64,000 bases of DNA from Pseudomonadales bacterium (GCA_028280225.1 JANQMF010000026.1:51210-115209), one strand, 5' to 3'; shown: positions 1-8,865, counted from the first letter of the stretch. The notes: generated by a model not told the origin, from the sequence alone. Program-made: numbers and translations.

Positions 1-1042
1 TCAAGTTTTCCGGGCGTTCCCAGTTGAATATCCCGGTACCGTCGGGTTCCACGGTGTACAAACCCAGCAGTACATTGAGGACCGGACCCAGTTTGGTTGT
101 GTTGTACGGTTGTTCCGAGCCGCTGCCGTTGGGTGTACAGCCATAGGTGGGCACAGGATTGGTGGTACACACCTGATTAGTGACCCGGGCGCGGTTGCTG
201 TCTTCTTTCTGCTTGTTGTACATGACCCACAGATTGGCGCGATCTGTGATTTCCCAGGCAGCGGTAATGCGGTAATCGTATTGGTCCCGGCCATCCACCT
301 CGCGATCCAGACTCCCGCGCAGGCCAAGAAGTTCTCTGCCGTCCGTACCAATCTGTCCTGCCGCCAGGTTTTCGGTGTAGCCGTCCCGGTCCAGGGTCAT
401 GCCTGCCACGCGTATGGCGAAGTTGTCAGCCAACGGAATATTCAGTGCAGCCTTGGCCCGAAAGTTGTCATAGTCACCGCCTTCCAGGTCTATAAAGCCG
501 TTAACACTTTCAAAGTCGGGTTTGCGGGTGACAAAGTTAACCACACCACCGGTGGCATTTTTGCCGTACAGGGTGCCTTGGGGACCACGCAGGATTTCAA
601 CCCGTTCCATATCGTAAAACTCAGCCGTGTTCAGGTTAGGGCCCAGGGATATTTCGTTGGTATGAATGGAAACACCGGCATCACCGGTCGCAGCGGTCAC
701 CAGGCGGCCTATGCCGCGGATGCTGAAGCTGCTGGAGCCGAAGTTGGTGCTGGTGAAACTGACATTGGGTGCATTCATTTGCAGGTCAGAAACCGTCACC
801 ACTTGTTTGGCTTCCAACATATCGCCGGTCAGGGCGGTAACCGCGATGGGTACATCCTGGATGCTCTCCGCGGTACGCTGGGCGGTGACGATGACTTCCT
901 CAATGGCGTTGCTGGCACTGTCTTCCGCTTGGGTCAAAGGCGCCAGAAAGATACTGCAAAACAAGACTGCCAACCCCATGCGGGGGGTTGTACTTTTATA
1001 CGCGCGCAACCGTGCCGGTTGGCGCAACCTCTCCGTATTCAC
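1..1042 (-). CDS. TonB-dependent receptor (N-terminal part, cut by window edge)
   Basis: Outer-membrane receptor for active uptake of a bulky ligand, energised by TonB-ExbBD. The reading frame is open from position 1042 down to position 1, so about 347 N-terminal residues are present and the C-terminal barrel lies outside. It starts at GTG 1042, preceded by GGGAGG about 8 nt upstream. Residues 22-39 form a signal peptide ending in TQA. The TonB-box region EEVIVTAQRTAESIQDVP starts near residue 48, followed by the plug motifs 'RGIG', 'VEILRGPQGTLYGKNATGG' and the first barrel strands. It is transcribed in the same direction as the complete receptor at 1377-3755, but with a 334-nt gap. Ligand unknown; the surrounding catabolic genes suggest a lipid or terpenoid-like compound rather than a siderophore. 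Confidence 0.9.
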   Translation of the reverse strand, partial: MNTERLRQPARLRAYKSTTPRMGLAVLFCSIFLAPLTQAEDSASNAIEEVIVTAQRTAESIQDVPIAVTALTGDMLEAKQVVTVSDLQMNAPNVSFTSTNFGSSSFSIRGIGRLVTAATGDAGVSIHTNEISLGPNLNTAEFYDMERVEILRGPQGTLYGKNATGGVVNFVTRKPDFESVNGFIDLEGGDYDNFRAKAALNIPLADNFAIRVAGMTLDRDGYTENLAAGQIGTDGRELLGLRGSLDREVDGRDQYDYRITAAWEITDRANLWVMYNKQKEDSNRARVTNQVCTTNPVPTYGCTPNGSGSEQPYNTTKLGPVLNVLLGLYTVEPDGTGIFNWERPENL

Positions 1043-1376
1043 TGAATTTTCCCTCCCATCTCTCTCTATAAACTCAGTATCAACGTTGTTGCGGCCTCCT
1101 ATAGCTGACTGGACACCCGGGTGTATTTGCACCACCCCTGTTGATACTGAACCCCGGGTACAACCCCTCCGGCTGAACCCATAATCTGCAACCAATAATA
1201 TGAAGTTACTAGTTGAGTATTACTCCCAGACCGTACAGTAGCCTGCTTGGAAGGCTGATGCAACAATTTGAAACAATATAGTCAGGACCATATCTGAGTG
1301 TTAGGCCATGCAGGGTTTGTGACCTGAGCAGAGGTAATGTGCCCTCGAACGAGGGCACATTGGTCGGGTGAAAGGG
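1043..1376. other. Intergenic region between two TonB receptor genes
   Basis: No credible coding region on either strand. It must hold the promoter of the 1-1042 gene (minus strand) and the 3' end of the 1377-3755 transcript. A hairpin lies at 1337-1360 (listed separately). A 12-bp perfect palindrome ACACCCGGGTGT lies at 1113-1124, upstream of the GTG start at 1042, and could be a regulator site, although such a short palindrome may be chance. I could not identify convincing -35/-10 boxes. Confidence 0.6.
1337..1360 (-). terminator. Terminator-like hairpin after TonB receptor
   Basis: Perfect inverted repeat with 11-nt arms (1337-1347 and 1350-1360, arm ATGTGCCCTCG) and an AA centre, so in practice a 9-10 bp GC-rich stem with a small loop. 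It begins 16 nt after the stop of the receptor ending at 1377 (minus strand). There is no T-run on its 3' side, so it may be an mRNA 3'-end stabiliser or a weak terminator. Confidence 0.5.
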
Positions 1377-3755
1377 CTATTCACCCAGGCGGTAAGTGGC
1401 CTGCAAGATAACTTGCCGGGGGCGAACGATCCCGCCAAACAGGTCCCGGCCGTCCACACCGCCGGGCTTGTCCGCCTGGCCGCCCTGGTAGTACTCATTG
1501 GACAAGTTGCGGCCTACCGCGGCAAATTCCCATTTGCCGTCAGCGGTGCCAATGGCGATCCGGGCGTTGTAGCGCCAGAAATCGTCCTGAATGGACAGCG
1601 GATTGTTGTTGGTATTGGTCTGATATTCGTCGGTGTAGATGGCTTCGGCGGCAATGCTGATGGTCCAGTTGTCACCAAGCTGGCCAAAGTAGTCAAAGCC
1701 CAAAGAACCCTGCCATTCCGGCGCCCGGGTGAGGGGCTCGCCACTTAAGTCCCGGGTTTCTGTCACCGCATCACACTCCGGGTCAACCGGCGCACTACAG
1801 GCGGCATTCGGAAAGTCGTCGTACTCACCTTCGTTGTAACCGATCTGGCCGCGCAGGGTCAGTCCCTCGGATATCAGGTACAGGGTTTCAACTTCGATAC
1901 CTTCGGTGGTTGCCGTGGCAGCGTTGTCTACAGAAAACGAAGTGGTGCCGGAGTCAAAGACACTGATCTGAATATCGTTAAATTCATAGCTGTAGGCGGT
2001 GGCGTTAATGCGCAAACGTCCGTCGGCCAGGGTGCTCTTAATACCAATTTCGCCACCCTTGGCGTCTTCGGGTTCAAACACCAGCGATTCGCCGGTCGAG
2101 GAGGCGCTGATCACCGTATTGGTGGAAAATCCGCCGGACTTATAGCCGGTCTTATACGCGGCCCAAATGGTGATGTCGTTGTTGGGCCGATACGTCAGCG
2201 TAACCTCCGGAGAAATTTCCGTGTCGCTGACTTCACTGCGAAGCTCCCGGCCGGCGGCTGACAGGATGTTAAGCACGGCAGGTCCAAAAACGGTATGCAC
2301 GTAAACATTCTGTTGGGTGGCATCCTTTTCGTCATCGGTATAACGCGCGCCGGCGGTTAATTCCCACTGATCGTTGATGGCCCAGATGGCTTGACCGTAA
2401 ATAGAGTAAGAATCACTGTCTACGGTGGAAACACCCTCCCAGGTATTGCTGAAGCCGGTAACCGGATCAAAGCCCAGGGGGGCAATTTTACCGGCATTGT
2501 CCGAATCCCGCTCAAAGGTTTCGTAGAAAACGCCAACCATAAAGTTGAGCGGAGAATCGAGTTGGGTCAGAACGCGAAGCTCCTGGGTCAGGGTTTGTTG
2601 ATCTTCAAGCTGTACGCCCAGCAGATTGTTGAAGTTGGTGCCGTCAAAGTTATCGAAGCGCACATAGTCATAGTCCAGATAGCCGGTGACGGAGGTCAAC
2701 GTTCCCCAGTCAAAGCTCCACTCCAGGTTAAGGGTGGACAGCACACTTTCGTATTCACCAAAGGGGTCACCGTTGCCGATGTCCACGGAATAGGCGGCAG
2801 CCAACTCCCGGGGCAGAGAGCCGTGTGACTGTTCGCCGTTCAGGCGGCAGTCACCGTCAAAGTCCTGCTGACCCACACTGATGGGCGCGGGGCCGGAGCA
2901 CAGGTTGTTCTCGTTGGTCTGGTAGCCGTCGTTCTCCATATCGGTATACAGGATGCGCCAGATCGCTTGAAAATTATCCGTTGGCGTCCAATCCAGGGTT
3001 AAACGACCGGCGAAGAGTTCCTCAGCCCCCAGGTCATTTGCGCCACCCGGGTAGTCGAAGGGCTCTACGGGGTTAAGTTCGCCTGCGCTGTTTTCCTGGA
3101 AGGTTGCGGTATTTTTTATCCAGCCGTCGCTGTCTGAGGCGCGGAAGGCAAATCTGGCGCGTAGCTGGTCGGTGAGTGGGCCGGACAACACACCTTCCAC
3201 AATGGTTTCGTCCGCTTCGGTTTCAAAACCCACTGATAATTTCCCTTCGAACTCATCTGTCGGCAAAGCGCTGTAGGCGGAAATCACCCCGGCCGGGCTG
3301 TTTTTCCCAAAAAACAGTGCTTGTGGGCCTTTTAAAACCTCAACACTTTGCAGATCAAACAGCGCCTGGCGGACAATGTGCCCACGGTCAGTTTGCACGC
3401 CATCTATGTTAACACCGACACTTGCTTCAATTCCCGGATCCAACGAAGTGGAGCCATAACCACGGATCACAAAGTTGGCACCGTTACCTGAAGAACCCGG
3501 ATACATCGCTACCTGATTGGCTAAATCCGCAATTTCCGTCAGGTTCGAAGCGCCGTAACGCTCAATGGATTCGGTGTCGAATGCCTGGATGGCCACGGGT
3601 ACATCCTGTGCAGATTCTTCCCGCTTCCGGGCGGTCACTACAATTTCTTCCAGTATCGCGTCCTCTGCCCAAACGACAGTGGGCAGCGGGATAAGTAAAC
3701 TCAAGCCGAGCAGGATATTGAGACCTGCCGGAAGTCGTCTCTTCAAGTTAGTCAT
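1377..3755 (-). CDS. TonB-dependent receptor
   Basis: Complete outer-membrane receptor of 792 aa. The chosen ATG at 3755 follows GGAGAG by 7 nt; an upstream in-frame ATG at 3794 lacks such a site and would put 13 charged residues before the signal peptide. Residues 1-30 are a classical signal peptide ending VVWA. The TonB box EEIVVTARKREESAQDVPVA follows at about residue 35. The plug domain carries 'NFVIRGYGS' and 'VEVLKGPQALFFGKNSPAGV', and the remaining ~600 residues are aromatic-rich beta strands ending in RPRQVILQATYRLGE. This subfamily is abundant in marine Gammaproteobacteria and often sits beside degradation genes rather than siderophore genes. The substrate cannot be read from sequence. 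Confidence 0.93.
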   Translation of the reverse strand: MTNLKRRLPAGLNILLGLSLLIPLPTVVWAEDAILEEIVVTARKREESAQDVPVAIQAFDTESIERYGASNLTEIADLANQVAMYPGSSGNGANFVIRGYGSTSLDPGIEASVGVNIDGVQTDRGHIVRQALFDLQSVEVLKGPQALFFGKNSPAGVISAYSALPTDEFEGKLSVGFETEADETIVEGVLSGPLTDQLRARFAFRASDSDGWIKNTATFQENSAGELNPVEPFDYPGGANDLGAEELFAGRLTLDWTPTDNFQAIWRILYTDMENDGYQTNENNLCSGPAPISVGQQDFDGDCRLNGEQSHGSLPRELAAAYSVDIGNGDPFGEYESVLSTLNLEWSFDWGTLTSVTGYLDYDYVRFDNFDGTNFNNLLGVQLEDQQTLTQELRVLTQLDSPLNFMVGVFYETFERDSDNAGKIAPLGFDPVTGFSNTWEGVSTVDSDSYSIYGQAIWAINDQWELTAGARYTDDEKDATQQNVYVHTVFGPAVLNILSAAGRELRSEVSDTEISPEVTLTYRPNNDITIWAAYKTGYKSGGFSTNTVISASSTGESLVFEPEDAKGGEIGIKSTLADGRLRINATAYSYEFNDIQISVFDSGTTSFSVDNAATATTEGIEVETLYLISEGLTLRGQIGYNEGEYDDFPNAACSAPVDPECDAVTETRDLSGEPLTRAPEWQGSLGFDYFGQLGDNWTISIAAEAIYTDEYQTNTNNNPLSIQDDFWRYNARIAIGTADGKWEFAAVGRNLSNEYYQGGQADKPGGVDGRDLFGGIVRPRQVILQATYRLGE

Positions 3756-3982
3756 CTTTGTTTCTCTCTCCAAATGGTTGACCAAGGGGTGCAATTTGCA
3801 TTGCGGGTTTGGAGAATGCTTGGTCTACATTATTTCTCCATTTTCCTCGTGATGAACACTAACCAGGGTAGAAAAATAGTGCAAGTTCCAATTTTAATGG
3901 AGTGGTGTTTGGAAATTTTGACAGGAAACTTAAAAATGTAACAAGATCAAAACGTTTGGGAGAAAAACAACCAGGAGAAGAT

Positions 3983-4858
3983 ATGCCGGTACCCACCCAA
4001 AATGCCATATTTACTGTGGAAGGGCCCTGGCGACGGCCGCGCAACACCTCAGCCCATGAAAAAGGCGGCATTCACGATGATGCCACTGCACAACGCCTGG
4101 GATTCAGCGGCGGGACGGTAGCGGGGTCTATTCACATGGAACAATTTCCACCGTTTTTGCTGGCCCAACTGGGTGAAGCCTGGCTGGAAGAGGGTACATT
4201 GTCTTTGTACTTTCGCTCTGCCACCACGGACGGTCAACCGGTTCGCTGTCTGGGCACCGAAGTCCGGGAAGAAGAGGGTACCAGGCGCATGGGCGTGGGT
4301 ATGGTGGACAACACCGGCAATCGGGTCATGGAGGGCACCGCGTCGGTGGGTTTTGATCCAACATCAGCGTTACGGCAAAAACTGGATCATGTCAGACCGG
4401 CAACGGACATCCGGGTTTTGCAGGATGTGGTGGTGGGCCGGTGGTGCAAGCCACTGGTTGTGCAAATACCGGCGGAGGCCATTGATCGGCAGCTTAAGGT
4501 CATCACGGAACCCATGGATATGTATGGACAGGCTGGACAACATAGCGGGCGCGTCCCGCCGATGACCACCCTGGTCCATACCCTGCGCCGGGTGGAGAGC
4601 CACATTGCGTTGACCCGGGGTGATTTTGTAGGGTTATTCGGCGCAATTGAAATTGCTTATCACCAGGGTCAGCCGGTGACCGGTAAAGACTATCTGGTTA
4701 AGGGGCGGGCTTTGGCGGTTGGGGAAAGCCCCAAAACTGAAATATTCTGGATGGAATCGGTATTGATGGATGCGGATACCCAGGCGCCCCTGGTCACCAT
4801 GATAAAAATGGATCGTGTTATGAAAGCGTCGTCACCGCTGTGGGCCGAGAAGCCCTGA
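3983..4858 (+). CDS. Hotdog-fold (MaoC-like) protein
   Basis: A 291-aa cytosolic protein. Its N-terminal part has 'GGIHDDATAQRLGFSGGTVA' followed by 'HMEQF', which resembles the substrate-binding region of MaoC-type hotdog hydratases (conserved D/H followed by a GF...G..V.G loop). The length fits a double-hotdog protein. A role as an enoyl-CoA hydratase or acyl-CoA thioesterase-like enzyme is inference; the canonical catalytic triplet is not fully clear. Start ATG 3983 has AGGAGA 6 nt upstream; a longer reading from 3902 has no ribosome site. A possible -35 TTGACA lies at 3918-3923, but the -10 is poor. Divergent from the TonB receptor at 3755. Confidence 0.65.
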   Translation: MPVPTQNAIFTVEGPWRRPRNTSAHEKGGIHDDATAQRLGFSGGTVAGSIHMEQFPPFLLAQLGEAWLEEGTLSLYFRSATTDGQPVRCLGTEVREEEGTRRMGVGMVDNTGNRVMEGTASVGFDPTSALRQKLDHVRPATDIRVLQDVVVGRWCKPLVVQIPAEAIDRQLKVITEPMDMYGQAGQHSGRVPPMTTLVHTLRRVESHIALTRGDFVGLFGAIEIAYHQGQPVTGKDYLVKGRALAVGESPKTEIFWMESVLMDADTQAPLVTMIKMDRVMKASSPLWAEKP

Positions 4859-4900
4859 ACGGTTGCTTTAAGGTTGTTAAAAGTCAGTTACCCAGCCCCG

Positions 4901-4930
4901 CTTTTGCGGCACTTTCTTTTGCGGCACTTT
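4901..4930. repeat. Tandem duplication of a 15-bp unit
   Basis: Two exact head-to-tail copies of CTTTTGCGGCACTTT at 4901-4915 and 4916-4930, 42 nt after the stop of the hotdog gene. This looks like replication slippage in non-coding sequence; no function is evident. Confidence 0.85.
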
Positions 4931-5096
4931 AATGGTCCGGGGGTAGTTTGCACAGTCGATTCATGGGCGTAACGCTGCCGTCCGCATATTCCCAGACTAG
5001 CTGTTCGCCATGACACAATTGAATTGTCTAGAACCACAAAGATAATGTAAATTTCAAAATAATGTAAGGCATTAATTAAACTTTAGGAGAATGGTT

Positions 5097-5705
5097 GTGT
5101 TGAAACTGCACTTTGCGCCAAATTCCCGGGCCGGCCGCATTGTCTGGCTGCTTGAAGAATTGGATTTGCCATACGAATTGAACCGCATGGACTTTCATCC
5201 CAAGGATCTAAAATCGGATGCTCACCGGGCACGCCATCCCCTGGGCCGGGTGCCGGTTTTAGAAGATGGTGATGTCAGCATCTATGAGTCCGGAGCCATT
5301 GTGGAATATGTATTGGAAAGGCACAAAAATGGGGGATTAAAACCCCGGGTGGATGCGCCGGAGTATCCGGATTACCTGCAGTGGTTCCATTACTGCGAAG
5401 GCATGGTTATGCCGCCGATCAATACCATTGTGGTGCAGACCATTCTGTTGCCGCCGGACCGGCGGGATGAAACGGCACTCTCCCAGGCCCGGCGACTGTT
5501 AACCAAGGCCTTATCTCCGGTGGATGAAACGCTGGCCGGTAAAGACTATCTGATTGGTGACTTTTCAGCCGCGGATATCATGTTGGGCCACGCCTGTTTT
5601 ATGGCCAATCGCAGTGGCTGCGTCACTGAGGATATGTCCAATTTGAAAGGTTATATCGAACGCATCGCTGCCCGGCCCTGTTTTGATAAGGCCATTCATA
5701 TGTAG
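5097..5705 (+). CDS. Glutathione S-transferase family protein
   Basis: Cytosolic GST of 202 aa with the usual two domains. The N-terminal thioredoxin fold begins LKLHFAPNSRAGRIVWLLEE and includes the glutathione-binding 'GRVPVLEDGDVSIYESGAIV' strand-turn (cis-Pro, then ES). The C-terminal all-helical domain contains 'YLIGDFSAADIMLG', the conserved N-capping box of GSTs. Start: AGGAG at 5085-5089 is only 1 nt from the ATG at 5091 but 7 nt from the GTG at 5097, so the GTG is preferred; the ATG would add two residues. It may detoxify electrophiles or serve as a glutathione-dependent isomerase or dehalogenase in a catabolic route. Substrate unknown. Confidence 0.85.
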   Translation: MLKLHFAPNSRAGRIVWLLEELDLPYELNRMDFHPKDLKSDAHRARHPLGRVPVLEDGDVSIYESGAIVEYVLERHKNGGLKPRVDAPEYPDYLQWFHYCEGMVMPPINTIVVQTILLPPDRRDETALSQARRLLTKALSPVDETLAGKDYLIGDFSAADIMLGHACFMANRSGCVTEDMSNLKGYIERIAARPCFDKAIHM

Positions 5706-5848
5706 CGGGTACAAATTGCGCAAGGTAGGTTGTAAGGAAGGTGCAAGGTTCCCGGCGGGGTAGAACCCGGGTTGTCTTGGCAGCCCTTGGACAACTTGTT
5801 GAACAGCGCCTGGGTTTCGGGCGGATGGAGATAGTTTCCATACCCTTA

Positions 5849-5898
5849 TGTGCAATAAGTGTGAGCAATAAGTGTGAGCAATAAGTGTGTGCAATGAG
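5849..5898. repeat. 13-bp tandem repeat, about 4 units
   Basis: Head-to-tail copies of TGTGAGCAATAAG: an 11-nt partial unit at 5849-5859, two exact units at 5860-5872 and 5873-5885, and a degenerate unit TGTGTGCAATGAG at 5886-5898. It lies in the non-coding gap between convergent genes (GST ending 5705, DsbA-like ending 5963). Looks like a minisatellite that may vary in copy number; it could also be a 3' UTR element. Confidence 0.85.
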
Positions 5899-5962
5899 TT
5901 TTTCCGCGGCCCGTGCTGGCTGGCTTCGCTGCGCGCGGCGGTTATCTGAGCGAGTGTGCAGC

Positions 5963-7246
5963 TCAGGCTCGACGGGCAATGTCGTTTTCCACCCGCCAGA
6001 TGCGATCCTGGCCCCAGCATGCAAAGGGAGCAAGGTTGCCGCCGGATACCCGAAAACTGGGCACCCCCCAAAGATTCTCATCCAGCATGGCCGCTAAATT
6101 TTCCTGTAACACGGTCTCCCATGCGGCGGTGTTGTCAGTACCTGCCAGCTGATCGGCATCCAGACCGGCGTTGGCTGCAACCTGCCTTAAGCCTTTGTGT
6201 GTGGTGATATCCACGCCATCAACCCAGGCCGCTTGCAGATAGGCGGTCACAAAGTCCATACCCTTACCGGCGGCGTCCGCGGCGGGAAACAGCGCAAAAG
6301 CCCGTTTCACCGGTTCACCAATAGGATCCACAATCTTGCCCAGGGGGGCATTGTGAGCCCGGCCTTCGCGCCCGGCGTCACTGATGATATAACGCTGTTT
6401 TTCCCGGGGCGCCGGAATACCCCGCATCAGCATGGGCATCACCGGCCGCACTTGCAGTTGCACGCCACTGCGTGCCACCAGATCCAATACCCGCTGGTGC
6501 CCAATAGCGGTATACGGACTGCGCAGGGAAGGAAAGTACTCCAGCAATATATGGTTGGCATCCAACGCTGATGTGTCCGTGGCCTTGGGCTGCGGTACAC
6601 AAGGGCCGCGCGGGCTTCTGGCAAAGCCTTCAGCAATCAGGCGGCTTTCCAACAGGCGCAAGCGGTCCAATCCCCAGTACCACTCACCTTCAAAATAAAA
6701 CATGGCACCCTGATAGTGACCTAACTTGCGGCGCAGATGGTCCCCCTCCCTAACCGCTGTCTGGCCGCCGGTTGTCCTGTCCGTATCTAATGGCTGGTTG
6801 CGCCAGACGGCATGTCCAACCTCTACAGCCCTGGCGGCAAAGTCATCCTGCTTAAGGTGAGCGGCAAGGCGGTTATTGGCTTGCCGAACGGCATCTGCGG
6901 CGGGCGGCTTTCCCGTGGGGGTAAAGTGGGTCCCGTAGGCCTCCGCGATGTGCTGCGCGTCCAGCAGGGCCCACTGCTTGAAGTGGGGGGCACTGCCCTG
7001 GTAGGCGGGCCCGGTCTGAGAGACCAGATAGGGTTGAAACTCAACCGTGTATTGTTTTGTTAGCTCCGGCAGTTTTTGCACCGCCAGGTGACTGTAGGGG
7101 TCATCCACTTGATGAAAGTAATACACCCGGGGTGCTTGCCTGTGCCTCAGGCGGCGCCTGCGGGCCTTATTTCTGACTCGCTCGGCATAACCCGGGGAGG
7201 AGAAGTAACGGGCAAATACGGATCGAAGGTAGGTTTTTGGCTGCAT
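5963..7246 (-). CDS. Two-domain DsbA / HCCA-isomerase-like protein
   Basis: A 427-aa protein with two thioredoxin-fold DsbA-like domains in tandem. Domain 1 (about 40-210) begins 'RVYYFHQVDDPYSHLAVQKL'. Domain 2 (about 225-420) begins 'HILLEYFPSLRSPYTAI' and ends 'NLWGVPSFRVSGGNLAPFACWGQDRI', which is the typical C-terminus of 2-hydroxychromene-2-carboxylate isomerases ('GVPtf...fWGqDRl'). Neither domain has a CxxC motif at the first turn (DPYS and LRSPY instead), and there is no signal peptide, so disulfide exchange is unlikely. A glutathione-dependent isomerase-type role is more plausible. Usual family members have one domain of about 200 aa, so the duplication is unusual. The ATG at 7246 lacks a clear ribosome site, so the start is uncertain. 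Confidence 0.75.
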   Translation of the reverse strand: MQPKTYLRSVFARYFSSPGYAERVRNKARRRRLRHRQAPRVYYFHQVDDPYSHLAVQKLPELTKQYTVEFQPYLVSQTGPAYQGSAPHFKQWALLDAQHIAEAYGTHFTPTGKPPAADAVRQANNRLAAHLKQDDFAARAVEVGHAVWRNQPLDTDRTTGGQTAVREGDHLRRKLGHYQGAMFYFEGEWYWGLDRLRLLESRLIAEGFARSPRGPCVPQPKATDTSALDANHILLEYFPSLRSPYTAIGHQRVLDLVARSGVQLQVRPVMPMLMRGIPAPREKQRYIISDAGREGRAHNAPLGKIVDPIGEPVKRAFALFPAADAAGKGMDFVTAYLQAAWVDGVDITTHKGLRQVAANAGLDADQLAGTDNTAAWETVLQENLAAMLDENLWGVPSFRVSGGNLAPFACWGQDRIWRVENDIARRA

Positions 7247-7462
7247 TGGATCAAAGCTGGGAAAAGTGAATGATGCCGGTCCTTTGATTGACGGGCAAAG
7301 TGGTTGTCAGGCAAGGTTGCTGCATACGCAAAAATAATGATATACATTAAAAATAGCAAGTCCACAACGCCGGCGCGCCAGCTGGGTTGTCCGGCATTCC
7401 CGGCACACCCCAACATCCGCTGCAGAGAGACAAAAAAAGCTTGCTGGTGTGTTATCCCCCGG

Positions 7463-8200
7463 TTACCGGTGGTGTGTGTAGATTTGTCTGGCCCAGGCAA
7501 TTGCCGGATGGTCCTTGAACTGGTTGAGTACCTCTTTTACTTTTGCGGGAATGGGTTCAGGGCGCTTCATATCCGGGTGATCAACTTGAGCAACCGGAGC
7601 GAGGAGGGCGGCTGCGGTCAGATCAGCAATGCAGAAACTGTCGCCCACCAGGTAGCCGGTGGCCCCGGTCTGCTCCGTCAGCCAATCCAGAAGTTCCCTG
7701 GTTTGGGCCATACAGGCGGCAATATTCCCGGGGTCGTCTACACCGTTACCCTTTGCCATCAAACCCCGGGCCAGGGGAAATGCCGCGCGATAAAGTACCT
7801 GTTTAAACCGGGACTTGTTCCCGGCAAACATGTCACACAGATAATCCGCTTCGTGAATGAGTCCGGAAAATAACGCGGTGCGTACCGCGGGGCCCAGCTT
7901 GATATCCAGGTTTGTCTGAATCGATAGGGCCTGTTGCCGGGCGGACGGGTCCGCGGGATAGAGCGGCGGATTGGGATAAGCGGTTTCCAGACAATCGATA
8001 ATTGCCGCGGAGCCGGCAACAATCTGCTTATCCAGCTCCAGCACCGGTGTCTGGGTTTGACCCGACAACTTCTTTATTGACCTCATATGAGGCCCGGGCA
8101 GGTAGGTTTTGCGGTGGTGACCAATGCCCTTGAAATCCAGGGTCCAGCGCACTTTTTCGTTGAAATGGGAGTAGGCAAATTGGTGCAGTATCACGTTCAC
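7463..8200 (-). CDS. Glutathione S-transferase family protein
   Basis: A 245-aa GST. The thioredoxin-fold half starts MNVILHQFAYSHFNEKVRWT and carries 'QTPVLELDKQIVAGSAAIID', with cis-Pro and the S residue that normally contacts glutathione. The helical half contains 'GYLVGDSFCIADLTAAALL'. Start GTG 8200 follows AGGGGA by 5-6 nt. The gene is divergent from a TetR regulator (8278) across a 77-nt gap filled by a 20-bp-arm palindrome, so it is very likely the regulator's target. Role in detoxification inferred. Confidence 0.87.
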   Translation of the reverse strand: MNVILHQFAYSHFNEKVRWTLDFKGIGHHRKTYLPGPHMRSIKKLSGQTQTPVLELDKQIVAGSAAIIDCLETAYPNPPLYPADPSARQQALSIQTNLDIKLGPAVRTALFSGLIHEADYLCDMFAGNKSRFKQVLYRAAFPLARGLMAKGNGVDDPGNIAACMAQTRELLDWLTEQTGATGYLVGDSFCIADLTAAALLAPVAQVDHPDMKRPEPIPAKVKEVLNQFKDHPAIAWARQIYTHHR

Positions 8201-8216
8201 GGTCTTCCCCTGGCTA

Positions 8217-8264
8217 TTAAATGTTGATTATCATATTATGAAATATATGATAATCAACATTTAA
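8217..8264. promoter_or_regulatory. Perfect 48-bp palindromic operator with two facing promoters
   Basis: Perfect inverted repeat with 20-nt arms (8217-8236 and 8245-8264) and an 8-nt spacer (8237-8244). Because of the symmetry each strand carries the same promoter: plus strand -35 TTGATT at 8224-8229, 16-nt spacing, -10 TATGAT at 8246-8251; minus strand -35 at 8257-8252 and -10 at 8235-8230. The two promoters overlap completely, so a repressor on the palindrome would shut off the GST gene (start 8200) and the TetR gene (start 8278) together, and the promoters would compete for polymerase. The palindrome is seen directly; binding by the neighbouring TetR protein is inferred. Confidence 0.85.
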
Positions 8265-8277
8265 ATAGGACGTAGTT

Positions 8278-8865
8278 TTGGCAAGGTATTCTCCGGAACA
8301 TAAGGGCAGATCCCGGCAGCGCCTGTTGACGGCGGCGGCCGGGCTGTTTCGGCAGCACGGGTATGCGGGAATTGGTATTAATGATCTGTGCGCGGCTGCC
8401 GGTCTGACCCGGGGTGCCTTCTATGGCCACTTTGGTTCCAAGGCTGCGTTATTTGCCGCGGTCATTGGCGGGGCCCATGATTTTGTCCGCCGCCTGCGTA
8501 ATCGCCCGGGTGCCACCACCCGGGAGCTAAGTCAGCAGGCAGCGGGTGTGGCCTGTGATTATCTGGCACCAAAAAACCGCAAGGCCGTCATCTCCGGATG
8601 TTCGCTTGCTGCTCTGGCCATTGATACCAGTCGTGCTGATGCCGGCAGCCAGCAGGCTTACGCCAGGGCGGTCCGCGCCGTGATTGATGAGATGCGTCGC
8701 GGTCAGCATGGCCCCTCTACCGATATCCAGTCCGCTCGGGCGGCCATTGCCCTGTGTGTTGGCGGGCTGTTGATCAACAACGCCTGTGGCGCTGATCCCG
8801 AGGGTAAAAAAGTGGCCAAGGCAGCCCAGCGCGAGGTCACGCGCTTGTTAACCCATGCAGGTTAA
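8278..8865 (+). CDS. TetR family transcriptional regulator
   Basis: A 195-aa one-component regulator. The N-terminal HTH spans about residues 11-55 ('RQRLLTAAAGLFRQHGYAGI', then 'LCAAAGLTRGAFYGHFGSKAAL'), a textbook TetR recognition helix. The C-terminal ligand domain resembles the AcrR/NemR-type group, with 'KAVISGCSLAALAID' holding a Cys at about residue 107 that could sense electrophiles, as in NemR; this is inference. It starts at TTG 8278 with AGGA about 7 nt upstream. It is divergent from the GST at 7463-8200, with a large palindrome between them that is the likely shared operator, so autoregulation is expected. Confidence 0.9.
   Translation: MARYSPEHKGRSRQRLLTAAAGLFRQHGYAGIGINDLCAAAGLTRGAFYGHFGSKAALFAAVIGGAHDFVRRLRNRPGATTRELSQQAAGVACDYLAPKNRKAVISGCSLAALAIDTSRADAGSQQAYARAVRAVIDEMRRGQHGPSTDIQSARAAIALCVGGLLINNACGADPEGKKVAKAAQREVTRLLTHAG

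Noticed and set aside
110..1045. Long plus-strand frame of 311 aa opposite the TonB receptor
   Set aside because: The minus strand shows a signal peptide, TonB box and plug motifs; this frame is its antisense shadow with no recognisable domain.
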